Shown here: positions 1 through 8,836 of the stretch, one piece after another
Layout of the letters: every line of letters starts with the position of its first letter
Numbering within the stretch: the stretch's first letter is position 1
Assembly (NCBI GenBank): GCA_000828835.1
Contig: AP014633.1
Coordinates: 3,410,001 to 3,474,000 of the forward strand
Direction: 5' to 3'
DNA length: 64,000 nt
Origin: Thioploca ingrica
GTDB taxonomy: Bacteria > Pseudomonadota > Gammaproteobacteria > Beggiatoales > Beggiatoaceae
Position numbers and translations under genes: made by a program
Notes under the pieces: generated by a model
Told to the model about the DNA's origin: nothing
The model's database searches: none
The model's input: only the letters and a program-made list of their open reading frames with translations

Positions 1-946
1 TTTCTAAAACATAACGGTCACCAACAGCGGCTCGCAAAAACTGAATCCCTTGCTTTTTTAAGGCTTGTTCTAAACCTAAATTACTCATGACGGTGCCTAC
101 GACTGCGTTTTGTAGTGTACCCGCTTGATGACGAGCTTGAGCAATAACAAATAACAATTCGTCACCATCCACTATTTCACCGTTACTATCAATCATGATA
201 ACACGGTCACCATCCCCATCTAAGGCAATACCTAAATCGGCTTTTTGATATAAAACTGCAGTTTGTAAAGCTTGCGGTTGGGTGGCACCATAACCGGCAT
301 TGATATTTAAACCGTTCGGTTGAGTCCCAATCGTTTCAACCGTCGCACCGAGTTCACGAAAAACATTGGGGGCGATATGGTAGGTGGCACCGTGAGCACA
401 ATCAACCACGATTTTTAAACCTTTTAGATTAATATCATAAGGAATCGTGCTCTTGCAAAATTCAATATAACGACCAGCCGCATCGTCAATCCGTTCAGCT
501 TTGCCTAACCGGTCGGAAGCCACCGTTTGCATAGGCTGCTCTAGTTCCGCTTCAATGGCGAGTTCAATTTCATCGGGTAATTTGGTGCCATGATCGGAAA
601 AAAATTTAATGCCATTATCTTGAAAAGGATTATGTGAAGCACTGATGACAATACCGGCTTGCGCATGGAAAGTACGGGTTAAGTAAGCAATGGCGGGGGT
701 AGGCATCGGCCCTAATAATCGAATATCCATCCCAGCGGCTGATAAGCCCGCTTGTAACGCCGATTCAAACATGTAACCAGAAATACGGGTATCTTTACCT
801 ATCAGTACTTTGTTTTTACTTTGTCCATTTTTTAAAATTCGACCGACTGCCCAACCCAATTTTAAAACAAATTCAGGCGTAATCGGAGGCGTACCGACTG
901 TGCCTCGTATCCCATCAGTTCCAAAATATTTACGCTTTGGTTTCAT
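1..946 (-). CDS. glmM: Phosphoglucosamine mutase (3' end outside window)
   Basis: Converts glucosamine-6-phosphate to glucosamine-1-phosphate for UDP-GlcNAc, hence for peptidoglycan and LPS. Reading the minus strand from the ATG at 944-946 gives an N-terminus with the family motif [10 protein letters not shown] (residues about 6-15). The phosphoserine loop follows as [16 protein letters not shown] near residues 100-115, and then the metal-binding loop DGDGDRV. The frame is open to the window edge, ending at the GDRYV segment, so about 315 of the roughly 445 residues usual for GlmM are present. The absence of an end within the window is the only incompleteness. The paralogous phosphomannomutase ManB is less likely because the FGTDGIRG start and loop sequence are GlmM-like. 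Confidence 0.93.
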   Translation of the reverse strand, partial: MKPKRKYFGTDGIRGTVGTPPITPEFVLKLGWAVGRILKNGQSKNKVLIGKDTRISGYMFESALQAGLSAAGMDIRLLGPMPTPAIAYLTRTFHAQAGIVISASHNPFQDNGIKFFSDHGTKLPDEIELAIEAELEQPMQTVASDRLGKAERIDDAAGRYIEFCKSTIPYDINLKGLKIVVDCAHGATYHIAPNVFRELGATVETIGTQPNGLNINAGYGATQPQALQTAVLYQKADLGIALDGDGDRVIMIDSNGEIVDGDELLFVIAQARHQAGTLQNAVVGTVMSNLGLEQALKKQGIQFLRAAVGDRYVLE

Positions 947-1023
947 ACTAAAATACCTTTGTGCTTTTGTTCTTAACAATCTCTCCAGCAAGAAAGTAAC
1001 TTATCAGGCTTAATCCACTCTAG

Positions 1024-1248
1024 CTAACTTTGCTTATATTTTTGAATTAATGGCGATTTAATCAACAAAGCTACCAACACACCGCCCATAAATCCGCCTA
1101 GATGAGCGAAATTATCAATGTAAGGTGTCATAAAACCATTGACTATTTGATACAATGCCCACGCCAATAATACCAATCCAATTCGGTTATCACGCACCAC
1201 CAATCGATCTCGGTTAGCGAGATGACGGGGAAATAAGACATACGGTAT
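1024..1248 (-). pseudogene. Rhomboid family intramembrane protease, C-terminal remnant
   Basis: The minus-strand frame ending in TAG at 1024-1026 reads as the last part of a rhomboid protease: a hydrophobic helix (IGLVLLAWALYQIVNG), then DNFAHLGGFMGG, which matches the catalytic-histidine helix of rhomboids, then a final hydrophobic segment. An in-frame TGA lies at 1249-1251, and the helix carrying the catalytic GxSG serine is not found upstream, so only about 74 residues remain. A different overlapping frame (1143-1325) starts with ATG but has no recognisable domain. It is probably an accidental frame over the remnant, though its first 30 residues could belong to something else. Confidence 0.7.
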
Positions 1249-1328
1249 TCAAAATTAATTTTCTCCGCCACCAACATGTCATCAGAAATAGTAATAATTT
1301 CATTATTATCGGGTTCATTGGACATAAT

Positions 1329-2165
1329 TTAACGACGCTCCTCAGTATCCAGCAGGACACCGAGCGCAATGGCAATTCGTCTATCAAACTCTCTGGTGTT
1401 ATCGGCAGTCATATCGAGCACGTAGCGGTCTAAAAGCGTGAACTTCCTATTGAATTCACCAATAATAATATCACTGTTACCTTTTAAAATAATAAAGTTA
1501 ATGCGCAACAGACCGAAAAAATTTCCCAAAGCAATAGCTAACAAAGAGCCATTCGGTGCGTAACAGTACCAGTGTTTGCGAATAAGATTATAAAGGTAAT
1601 TTTTGCGGAACTTAGCAAGTGTCTTGCCATTATTATCTTGTAGGGTGTAATTGGCATTGAGAAGTTCAAACTTGTTGTCTTGGCGGATGCTCAGCAGTAA
1701 TTCGGTTTTAGAGTCATCACGATAAATGTTAGTATGCCGTCTTTTATAAAGCAGTGAGTGGATAACAACGAGACCAACGAAGAATCCAATAAAAGCTAAC
1801 AAGGCAATGATACTTTTCAAAGGTTCGTTGACTAAAGGGATGAGCGATGCGATTAAAACCTCCATTACATTTCCGCCAATGATACCGATTAATACCGCAA
1901 AAAGATTTCGTATTAAGTGAGCCTGTCTTTCAATGAATAGGATTGGGTTACCCTGTTCATTCCAAACGTCGTATTTTGCAAATATAGCGAACTTTTGCCT
2001 TAGGAGAAACTTATCCCGATCAAAGACGGGATCACTTTGAGATTCTATGGTCAGGTGTGGTACTGCAATGGTGGTGTTACACTGTTTACACTTGACTGTC
2101 TTTCCCGAATACTCGTCTTTCAGGTTATACTGTGCTCCACATCGACAATTAACAGTTATAGTCAT
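1329..2165 (-). CDS. Zinc-ribbon plus LURP/scramblase-like membrane protein
   Basis: A 278-residue protein of unknown function. The N-terminus carries a zinc-ribbon with two CxC/CxxC knuckles (CRCGAQYNL at about 8-16 and CKQCNTTI at about 26-33), of the kind common in prokaryotic MJ0042-type ribbons. From about residue 53 a stretch resembles LURP-one/phospholipid-scramblase-related domains (FAIFAKYDVWNEQGNPI). Two hydrophobic helices (about 88-110 and 115-140) interrupt this fold. The remainder repeats the pattern of beta strands with 'dNxgktLakfrk' and an IGEFNRKF turn. The start is supported by AGGAG about 8 bases upstream. The domain names are my pattern matches; the function is not inferred beyond membrane association. 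Confidence 0.6.
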   Translation of the reverse strand: MTITVNCRCGAQYNLKDEYSGKTVKCKQCNTTIAVPHLTIESQSDPVFDRDKFLLRQKFAIFAKYDVWNEQGNPILFIERQAHLIRNLFAVLIGIIGGNVMEVLIASLIPLVNEPLKSIIALLAFIGFFVGLVVIHSLLYKRRHTNIYRDDSKTELLLSIRQDNKFELLNANYTLQDNNGKTLAKFRKNYLYNLIRKHWYCYAPNGSLLAIALGNFFGLLRINFIILKGNSDIIIGEFNRKFTLLDRYVLDMTADNTREFDRRIAIALGVLLDTEERR

Positions 2166-2443
2166 GCGAATTACTCCTTCTACACCAGGGTTTGTCGTTA
2201 ATTAACGTCGCCTAAAATTAGGGTTATGAAAACAGCTAATTAATAATTTTATTATTTTAAACAAGGTGTTGTTGCTATTTTCTCAACCCATCCTTAATTT
2301 GAATTAACCATTTACTACTTATCTCAACTTGGAATTATCAATTAAACTTATAAAACTGCTTAAATAAAGCTTTGTTATAACAAACAACTATCTGATAAAA
2401 TATCACATTGTTCAAAATGTCGTTTTGTTAAGGGAAGATAATT

Positions 2444-3349
2444 ATGGCCGACCGTCGTTTACAAGTTTTTCACACTGTTGCTCGGTTACTGAGTTTTACT
2501 AAAGCGGCTGAGGCGTTACATATGACTCAACCAGCAGTAACCTTTCAAGTTCGTCAATTGGAAGAATATTTTAATACACGCTTATTTGATCGCACTCATA
2601 ATCGTATCACTTTAACTGAAGTCGGTGAAAAAGTGTATGAATATGCTGAAAAGATTTTTGAACAATATGCGTTGATGGAAAATACCGTTAAAGAAATGAC
2701 TGGTGATATTAACGGCGTATTGATGATTGGTGCTAGTACCACCATTGCAGAGTACATGTTACCGATTTTATTGGGTGATTTTAAGCTGAAATACCCAGAA
2801 GTGCGGATTCGTTTAAGGGTTTCCAATACCGATGAAATTGTGTCCATGGTAGAAAGTAATACCATTGATTTGGGTGTAGTAGAAGCGCCGGTCGCTAATA
2901 AAAGTTTAGTAGTAACACTCTGTCGTATGGATCAGTTAGTGGCTATTGTGCCCCCTAACCATCCTTTAGCACAAGTTCCTGAAGTTTCTGTAAAAGAATT
3001 AGTATCTTATCCTTACATTTCTCGTGAAGAAGGTTCGGGTACCCGTGAAGTGATCAACGAATATTTTAATCAGGCCAACTTATCATTTTATGATTTAAAT
3101 ATCGTGATGGAACTCGGCAGTCCAGAAGCAATTAAAGGAGCAGTGGCTTCCGGTATGGGGGTTTCCATTTTGTCTCGAGCGGCCATTCAAAAGGATTTAC
3201 AATTGGGATTACTTAAAGAAGTCCGCCTCAATCCAACTTTAGAACGCCCCTTTTCTTTTGTTCATCAAAAACAGAAATTTCGGTTACGGGCAATGGAAGA
3301 ATTACTTAATTTTGCTCAGCATTATTGCAATCTTCACGCAACTGATTAA
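2444..3349 (+). CDS. LysR family transcriptional regulator
   Basis: A 301-residue LysR-type activator/repressor. The N-terminal winged helix-turn-helix covers residues 1-60, with the recognition region FTKAAEALHMTQPAVTFQVR near 18-37, followed by the linker helix. Residues about 90-295 form the periplasmic-binding-protein-like effector domain (IGASTTIAEYMLPILLGDF). The effector domain resembles the CysL/CbbR-like branch that senses small anions or metabolites, but the ligand cannot be read from sequence. It lies after a 278-bp AT-rich gap that presumably holds its promoter. The next gene begins 5 bases after its stop, so it may head a short operon with the AI-2E permease gene. Confidence 0.88.
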   Translation: MADRRLQVFHTVARLLSFTKAAEALHMTQPAVTFQVRQLEEYFNTRLFDRTHNRITLTEVGEKVYEYAEKIFEQYALMENTVKEMTGDINGVLMIGASTTIAEYMLPILLGDFKLKYPEVRIRLRVSNTDEIVSMVESNTIDLGVVEAPVANKSLVVTLCRMDQLVAIVPPNHPLAQVPEVSVKELVSYPYISREEGSGTREVINEYFNQANLSFYDLNIVMELGSPEAIKGAVASGMGVSILSRAAIQKDLQLGLLKEVRLNPTLERPFSFVHQKQKFRLRAMEELLNFAQHYCNLHATD

Positions 3350-3354
3350 TTTTC

Positions 3355-3708
3355 ATGACGAATTCGGAACAACACCGGTTACAACAGATTTTTAAGCAAT
3401 TACCGCCAGAACATCAACAAACGTTGTTGGCCTTTGCCGAATTTTTACAAAATCGGGTTGTGTCAAAACCGACACCGCCCTTGCGACCGAAATATTTACC
3501 ACGTCCACCGGAGGAATCTGTTGTAGCCGCGATTAAGCGACTTTCTAAAAGCTATCCTATGCTAAATAAGGCGAAGATGCTTGATGAAACTTCTAGTTTG
3601 ATGACCGAACATATTTTACAAGGACGTGACAAAGTTTCGGTAATTGATGAATTAGAAGCAATATTTGAACAACGTTACGAAGAATTTGTGCGTGAGCAGA
3701 CGACATGA
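3355..3708 (+). CDS. Conserved hypothetical protein (DUF2281-like N-terminus)
   Basis: A 117-residue soluble protein. The N-terminal 35 residues (HRLQQIFKQLPPEHQQTLLA, then FAEFLQNR) resemble the short helical DUF2281/antitoxin-like motif of many gammaproteobacterial proteins. The middle is proline-rich (about 42-58), and the C-terminal half is helical and acidic. It starts 5 bases after the LysR gene, and its stop overlaps the start of the permease gene in an ATGA, so it is probably translationally coupled to both. I cannot assign a function. Confidence 0.7.
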   Translation: MTNSEQHRLQQIFKQLPPEHQQTLLAFAEFLQNRVVSKPTPPLRPKYLPRPPEESVVAAIKRLSKSYPMLNKAKMLDETSSLMTEHILQGRDKVSVIDELEAIFEQRYEEFVREQTT

Positions 3709-4775
3709 TTCAAGTAATCAAGATATGGTTTCATCATTATTTTTCCGACCCTCAAGCGGTTTTACTCGCTATTTTACTGATAGCCAGTTTTACCATTTTG
3801 ATGACCATGAATCGAATTCTATTTCCGATACTGGCGGGTGTCGTGATTGCTTATTTATTAGATGGATTGATTAAAAATTTACAGCGATGGCATATTCCCC
3901 ACTTTATCGCGGTTTCTTTAGTTTATTTGACATTTATCACCTTATTAACTTTTATTGTCATCATCTTGTTGCCACTGTTGGCATATCAATTAACTCAATT
4001 AATTCAAGAGTTACCTAACATGGTTGTCAAGGGACATGCTCTATTAAAAGAACTACCTCAGAAATATCCTCTTATTTCTGAACAACCGATTGATGGAGTC
4101 ATTAATTCAATTAACTCGTGGGTTAGAGAAGTGGTGAGAACGATGTTGAATTCAATTCCCGGCTTAATTCCAACCGTTCTAACTTTAATTGTTTATTCCA
4201 TTTTAGTGCCTTTGTTGGTCTTCTTTTTTCTCAAGGATAAAACCATAATACTCAATTGGTTGATTAATTTTTTACCTAAAAATCATAGTATTGCTGAAAA
4301 AGTTTGGTTAGAAATGGATGCGCAGATAGGTAATTATATTCGGGGTAAATTTTATGAAATTTTTCTAGTGGCTACTTTTACCTATTTTCCATTTGCTTAT
4401 TGGGGATTAAATTACGCCTCGCTGTTAGCGGTATTAGTCGGGTTATCGGCGATTATTCCTTATATTGGAGCGGTTGTGGTCACTTTTCCAGTCGTCTTGG
4501 TGGCCTATTTTCAATGGGGTTTAGAAACCGAATTTTTTTGGGTAATCGGTGCTTATACGGTGATTAATGTCTTCGATGGTAATATTTTAGTTCCGCTGTT
4601 ATTTTCTGAAGCCGTGAATTTACATCCGGTGGCAATTATGGCCGCAGTACTTATTTTTGGAGGCATATGGGGATTTTGGGGCGTTTTTTTTGCGATTCCT
4701 TTAGCCACTTTGGTAAAAGTATTACTGACTATCTGGCCTAGAACACCGATTGAGGAAGATAAAGTGATGCCTTAA
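3705..4775 (+). CDS. AI-2E transporter family (PerM-like) permease
   Basis: A 356-residue inner-membrane protein of the AI-2E/PerM/UPF0118 family, members of which act as AI-2 exporters or sodium-proton exchangers. There are about eight hydrophobic helices: paired helices at 20-60 (ILFPILAGVVIAYLLDGLI), one at about 70-95, an amphipathic insertion (95-150), then a conserved C-terminal half including GYNLLAVLVGLSAIIPYIGA-like sequence around 245-275 and NLHPVAIMAAVLIFGGIWG near 305-325. The length fits the family. It overlaps the preceding gene by 4 bases (ATGA). The transported substrate is not predictable. Confidence 0.9.
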   Translation: MIQVIKIWFHHYFSDPQAVLLAILLIASFTILMTMNRILFPILAGVVIAYLLDGLIKNLQRWHIPHFIAVSLVYLTFITLLTFIVIILLPLLAYQLTQLIQELPNMVVKGHALLKELPQKYPLISEQPIDGVINSINSWVREVVRTMLNSIPGLIPTVLTLIVYSILVPLLVFFFLKDKTIILNWLINFLPKNHSIAEKVWLEMDAQIGNYIRGKFYEIFLVATFTYFPFAYWGLNYASLLAVLVGLSAIIPYIGAVVVTFPVVLVAYFQWGLETEFFWVIGAYTVINVFDGNILVPLLFSEAVNLHPVAIMAAVLIFGGIWGFWGVFFAIPLATLVKVLLTIWPRTPIEEDKVMP

Positions 4776-4941
4776 ATGTAAGAGCAGAATCATGATGGTG
4801 AACCGCTATTAAAGGGGTTTGGATTAGATATGCGCCTTATTTAGGAAGTTTCATTTTAATTTCTGTTGAATAGTGTTAATAAGTTAAATAAGAGTTAGAA
4901 TTTAGTAGGTGATAAAAGCAATAACCCGCGAGGAGTATCTT

Positions 4942-5685
4942 ATGACCAACACCCCCTATGCACCGCCGGCGACAACGCCTCTAGAAGAAAATGAAAAAAT
5001 ATGCTCTACCTGTAATGCCGTTATCCATAGAAAAGCCGAAATTTGTCCTAAGTGTGGAGTACGCCAACGAAGACCAGCAAGTAAATCAGCTTTATTACTG
5101 ATCAATTTTTTCTTAGGTGGTTTTGGAGGACACCGATTTTACTTGGGAAATTATGTACTTGGTAGTCTCTACTTGCTATTTTTTTGGACTTTGATTCCGT
5201 CTTTGATTGCTTTTATAGAATTTATCTGGTTTGCATTCATGAGTAGTGAGAAAATAGAGAATGATTATACGGCTCATGGTTCAGTAGCCGCTTTTGTGGT
5301 GCCTACAATTTTTAGCTTCTTTATAATAGCTGCCATCTTTATACCGGCTTACCAAGATTATCTACAAAAAACTAAAGTTGCCGAAGCAATGACTTTATTC
5401 ACTGGACTTAAAACCGAAGCCGAAACCTATCTTTCCAATACTGGGAAATTTCCTGAAACTAAAAAATTATCAATAATTTCAGGTGAATATACTAAAATTA
5501 CCTCCAATCCTGAAGAATTTTATTTACAAGCCATGATGAATGAAAAAGCGGGTTCTATAGCGGGAGAGATTATTCGCTTTTCCTACGATCCTGCCTCAAA
5601 AACATGGAAGTGTAGCGCTGATTTTCCTAATGGAGTGGCTAATAAATATTTACCAAAAAATTGTCGTACTGAAAAGCAACAATAA
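4942..5685 (+). CDS. TM2-domain protein with pilin-like C-terminal region
   Basis: The ATG at 4942 has GAGGAG upstream and is preferred over the non-ATG start 33 bases earlier. The 247-residue product has three parts. First comes a zinc knuckle pair (CSTCNAVIHRKAEICPKCG). A TM2 domain with two helices follows, with its typical turn FFLGGFGGHRFYLGNY. A third part has a hydrophobic helix followed by PAYQDYLQKTKVAEAM, like the alpha1 helix of type IV pilins, and a small globular tail with two cysteines (CSAD, NCRT). TM2-pilin fusions occur in gammaproteobacteria, but whether this one is assembled into fibres is unknown, as it lacks an N-terminal prepilin peptidase site. The stop overlaps the next start (TAATG). 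Confidence 0.75.
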   Translation: MTNTPYAPPATTPLEENEKICSTCNAVIHRKAEICPKCGVRQRRPASKSALLLINFFLGGFGGHRFYLGNYVLGSLYLLFFWTLIPSLIAFIEFIWFAFMSSEKIENDYTAHGSVAAFVVPTIFSFFIIAAIFIPAYQDYLQKTKVAEAMTLFTGLKTEAETYLSNTGKFPETKKLSIISGEYTKITSNPEEFYLQAMMNEKAGSIAGEIIRFSYDPASKTWKCSADFPNGVANKYLPKNCRTEKQQ

Positions 5686-6425
5686 TGCTGGATACTACTC
5701 GCTCAATTGAAACCCCAGAAGGCATTGAATTATCCCTGCGAGTAGCGGGTCCAGTCATCCGTGCGCTCGCTTGGAGTATTGATCTGGGGATTCGGAGTAT
5801 TATGTATAGCTTGTTAGCCTTGTTCTTAAGCTATTTGGGTAAGTTAGGCCACGGGATCTTTTTTATCGCTATTTTTGTGCTCGAATGGTTTTATCCCATT
5901 GTTTTTGAAGTGTATAGACAAGGTGCCACACCCGGTAAACGGGCCTTTAAAATTAAAGTACTGCATGAATGGGGTACACCAGTCAATTGGTCGGCTGCCA
6001 TGATCCGCAATTTATTGCGGTTTGTTGATTTTTTACCGTTTTTTTATGGATTTGGCTTGGTTACCATGTTAATTAATAAAGATTTTAAAAGAATAGGTGA
6101 TTTAGCCGCCGGTACTATCGTCGTTTATGATGATGAAAAAATGAAACCGATTACTTTACCAGGAGAACTAGCCCGTGCCATGCCGGTGAGCTTACCGTTA
6201 GAAGAACAACTGGCTATTATTAGTTTTGCCGAAAGAGCACCACAATTCCCACCCGCAAGAAAGCTAGAACTCGCTAACCTGGTGACCGCTTTAACTAACA
6301 CCAGCGACGAAGTAGGCGTTAAGACGCTTTATCAATTAGCCAATGGCTTAATGGGGGTGAATGATCAAATAGCTAATCAAGAAAGTCATTATGAACGTCA
6401 TAGCACCACAAAAGCATCTATTTAA
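5685..6425 (+). CDS. RDD family membrane protein
   Basis: A 246-residue RDD-domain protein. The RDD pattern is visible as RALAWSIDLGIRS (about 26-38), then helices to about 75, the GATPGKRAFKIKV loop (about 84-96), and a C-terminal helix with RNLLRFVDFLPFFYG and RIGDLAAGTIVV. A cytoplasmic tail of about 80 residues follows. RDD proteins are commonly encoded with SpoIIM-like, DUF4129, DUF58 and MoxR ATPase genes, and the first two of these lie just downstream. Translation is probably coupled to the preceding TM2 gene (TAATG). The role is membrane-associated and undefined. Confidence 0.88.
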   Translation: MLDTTRSIETPEGIELSLRVAGPVIRALAWSIDLGIRSIMYSLLALFLSYLGKLGHGIFFIAIFVLEWFYPIVFEVYRQGATPGKRAFKIKVLHEWGTPVNWSAAMIRNLLRFVDFLPFFYGFGLVTMLINKDFKRIGDLAAGTIVVYDDEKMKPITLPGELARAMPVSLPLEEQLAIISFAERAPQFPPARKLELANLVTALTNTSDEVGVKTLYQLANGLMGVNDQIANQESHYERHSTTKASI

Positions 6426-6948
6426 TGTAGCTGATTTTTACCAGCTAACAGCACAATTTTTTCAAACAGACTGTCATCTGGAACTGATTGAGGGAGAGGT
6501 AATTGACATGGCTCCTATTGGTAACCAACATGCGTTTTGTGTTGACCGATTGGCTTATTTTTTTATTACTCAAGTTCAAGAATCGGCTGTAGTTAGAATT
6601 CAGGGGCCAATTCAATTAAATGATTTTTCTGAACCGCAACCCGATCTGGCTTTGCTCCGTCCACATCCAACTAACTATCGACAAGCAATACCGACTGCTC
6701 TAGATGTACTGCTTTTGGTCGAAGTCGCACATTCTTCGCTCAAATATGATAAAGAAGTTAAATTACCACTGTATGCACGTCATGGAATTAAAGAAGTCTG
6801 GATAGTTGATGTAGAGAATAACCAAATAGAAATTTATACTCTTCCTCAAACTCAGGGTTATCTTAACCAATCGTATTTAAGAAGAGGACAATATCTCGTC
6901 CCCACGCAATTAACTCAGGTTAAAATACCTATTTCCGCCCTGTTTTAG
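6391..6948 (+). CDS. Uma2 family (DUF820) restriction-fold endonuclease
   Basis: A 185-residue Uma2/DUF820 protein with the PD-(D/E)xK nuclease fold. The visible core is ELIEGEVIDMAPIG (about 28-41), PQPDLALLR (about 83-91) and LLVEVAHSSLKYDKEVKLPL with the E and K positions, then YARHGIKEVWIVD. It starts inside the last 35 bases of the RDD gene in another frame. Uma2 genes are abundant accessory genes in cyanobacteria and Beggiatoa-like genomes. Its placement in the middle of an RDD/SpoIIM/DUF4129 set suggests insertion. The biological target is unknown. Confidence 0.85.
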   Translation: MNVIAPQKHLFNVADFYQLTAQFFQTDCHLELIEGEVIDMAPIGNQHAFCVDRLAYFFITQVQESAVVRIQGPIQLNDFSEPQPDLALLRPHPTNYRQAIPTALDVLLLVEVAHSSLKYDKEVKLPLYARHGIKEVWIVDVENNQIEIYTLPQTQGYLNQSYLRRGQYLVPTQLTQVKIPISALF

Positions 6949-7084
6949 TCTACTAGTATAGCGCACTGTAAATGAATCCGATTATTCACATCCTTCAGGT
7001 TTGGAATGCTAAACTAGAAAAAATAAAGTCGGAGGGAAAAGGAAATTGAAACAACGGGTTGTTCTATTTTTTATTCAGTAATTG

Positions 7085-8065
7085 ATGTCGATCAAAATGA
7101 AACAACACACTTTTGAACAGAGTCACCAACAACAATGGAATACTTTAGAACGTTGGTTAGATAAAATTGCTCAACAAAAACCGATTGGCCAAGAAATCAC
7201 TCAATTGCCTCAACTTTATCGACAAGTTTGTCAACATTTAGCTTTGGCACGAGATCGTCACTATACCCCCCATCTCATTGCACGGTTAAATCGTCTCGTA
7301 TTACGTGGACATCAATGCCTTTATCAGACCCCAATTCGGTTATTCAGTCAAATTATCAACTTTATCCGTAGCTATTTTCCCCAACAAGTCCGTCAAGAAT
7401 GGCGCTTAGTGAGTTTAGCGAGTTTACTCTTCTTTGGTTCTGCTGGAATAGTATTTGTGGGTATCCAAAATCATCCGGATCTGATCTACAGCGTCTTAAC
7501 CGCAGCACAAGTTCATGAAATAGAAGCAATGTATGATCCTCAGAAAGAACGATGGGGATATAATCGTGAAGCCGAAAGTGATTTTCTCATGTTTGGATAC
7601 TACATTAGAAATAATATCAGTATTGACTTTCAAGCCTTTGCCGGTGGGATATTATTCGGGTTAGGTAGCCTCTTTTTTTTACTCTTTAATGGAATCTATT
7701 TAGGTTGTGTTGCCGGACATCTTACCCACATGGGTTATGGTGTGCCATTTTACGCATTTATTGCTGGACATAGTGCATTAGAATTAATGGCATTAGTGCT
7801 CGCTGGAGCCGCTGGTCTAAACTTAGGCATGGCACTGATTGCGCCAGGACGATTGACACGGTTGCAAGCCTTGCGTTGTGCAGCAACGGATAGCATTCGT
7901 CTTATCTACGGTGTCGCTGGAATGACCTTGCTAGCCGCTGTTATTGAAGCATTTTGGTCATCTAATGCCGCCATTGAACCGCTTATTAAATATATCGTCG
8001 GTAATTTATTTTGGCTCATATTAATGAGTTATTTTCTCTTGGCAGGACGCTATCGTGCAACTTGA
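7085..8065 (+). CDS. Stage II sporulation protein M-like membrane protein
   Basis: A roughly 326-residue integral membrane protein of the SpoIIM/DUF95 family. The N-terminal 110 residues are cytoplasmic and helical (Gln/Leu/Arg rich). Then come five or so hydrophobic helices, including the family pattern NISIDFQAFAGGILFGLGS and the segment FIAGHSALELMALVLAGAAG, where the GHxxxE element is typical. In non-sporulating bacteria these proteins sit with RDD and MoxR-type genes. ATGs at 7085 and 7097 are both possible. The gene overlaps the next start by 11 bases. The name is historical and no sporulation role is implied. Confidence 0.85.
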   Translation: MSIKMKQHTFEQSHQQQWNTLERWLDKIAQQKPIGQEITQLPQLYRQVCQHLALARDRHYTPHLIARLNRLVLRGHQCLYQTPIRLFSQIINFIRSYFPQQVRQEWRLVSLASLLFFGSAGIVFVGIQNHPDLIYSVLTAAQVHEIEAMYDPQKERWGYNREAESDFLMFGYYIRNNISIDFQAFAGGILFGLGSLFFLLFNGIYLGCVAGHLTHMGYGVPFYAFIAGHSALELMALVLAGAAGLNLGMALIAPGRLTRLQALRCAATDSIRLIYGVAGMTLLAAVIEAFWSSNAAIEPLIKYIVGNLFWLILMSYFLLAGRYRAT

Positions 8066-8831
8066 TCAAATTGGTGTCGTCATTCGCCCTCGCAATCAAT
8101 GGGAAGCGATTGATTTAGGATTTAGCATGATCCGATTATGGTGGCAACCTTGCTATAAAATCTGGTTTACCCTCATATCGCCGGTTTTCATAGCCACCTT
8201 TTGCCTGTTTTTACTCAACGAAAATTTATTTTGGCTAGCAGCGATGATAAATTGGTGGTTAAAACCGCTGTTTGATCGCCTTATTCTCTATTTTTTAAGC
8301 CAGGCGGTGTTCGGTGAACAACCCAGTATTCGACAAACGCTACGAACTTTACCGACATTACTGTTTAAAACTCAACTCGGTTTAGCACTGACGATTAGAC
8401 GTTTTGATTTGGCACGTTCCTTTAATTTATCGGTTTGGCAATTAGAAGAATTACGTGGCAAAATAGCTTTTGAGCGCATCAAGCTGTTACAAAATAATAC
8501 CCGCAAGACCGCTGTTTGGTTAACTATCGTTTGTATCCATTTTGAATCGCTCTTGAACTTATCTTTATTTCTTTTAGGTTATTGGATGATACCGGTGAGC
8601 TATGAAGTAGATTTAGTTGAGGTCATTGTTCATGCCAAGTGGTGGTTAGATATGTTAAGTATGTTGTTTTATTTCCTGGTAATCAGTGTGATCGAACCGG
8701 TATATGTTGCGGCTGGTTTTGCTTTGTATTTGAATCGTCGCACCCATCTAGAAGGTTGGGATATTGAGTTAGCTTTTCGCCGCATGGCGGCGCGGTTAAA
8801 AATGAGTAATAAAAATCAACCGGTTAGCTGA
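8055..8831 (+). CDS. Hypothetical membrane protein of the RDD/SpoIIM cluster
   Basis: A 258-residue protein starting with GTG inside the end of the SpoIIM-like gene. It begins with a short cytoplasmic segment (IRPRNQWEAIDLGFSMIRLW) and has helices near 35-75, 150-185 and 195-235 with basic loops. This resembles the poorly characterised membrane protein usually found between SpoIIM-like and DUF4129 genes in gammaproteobacteria. The overlaps upstream and the 5-base gap downstream indicate an operon. No catalytic motif is visible. Confidence 0.7.
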   Translation: MQLDQIGVVIRPRNQWEAIDLGFSMIRLWWQPCYKIWFTLISPVFIATFCLFLLNENLFWLAAMINWWLKPLFDRLILYFLSQAVFGEQPSIRQTLRTLPTLLFKTQLGLALTIRRFDLARSFNLSVWQLEELRGKIAFERIKLLQNNTRKTAVWLTIVCIHFESLLNLSLFLLGYWMIPVSYEVDLVEVIVHAKWWLDMLSMLFYFLVISVIEPVYVAAGFALYLNRRTHLEGWDIELAFRRMAARLKMSNKNQPVS

Positions 8832-8836
8832 GTTTC

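Noticed and set aside
1143..1325. 60-codon minus-strand ORF as a real gene
   Set aside because: It crosses the rhomboid remnant in a different frame and has no recognisable domain. A chance ORF is the simplest reading.
7085..8065. Sporulation function
   Set aside because: SpoIIM-like proteins are widespread in non-sporulating bacteria with RDD genes. Nothing else in the window indicates sporulation.
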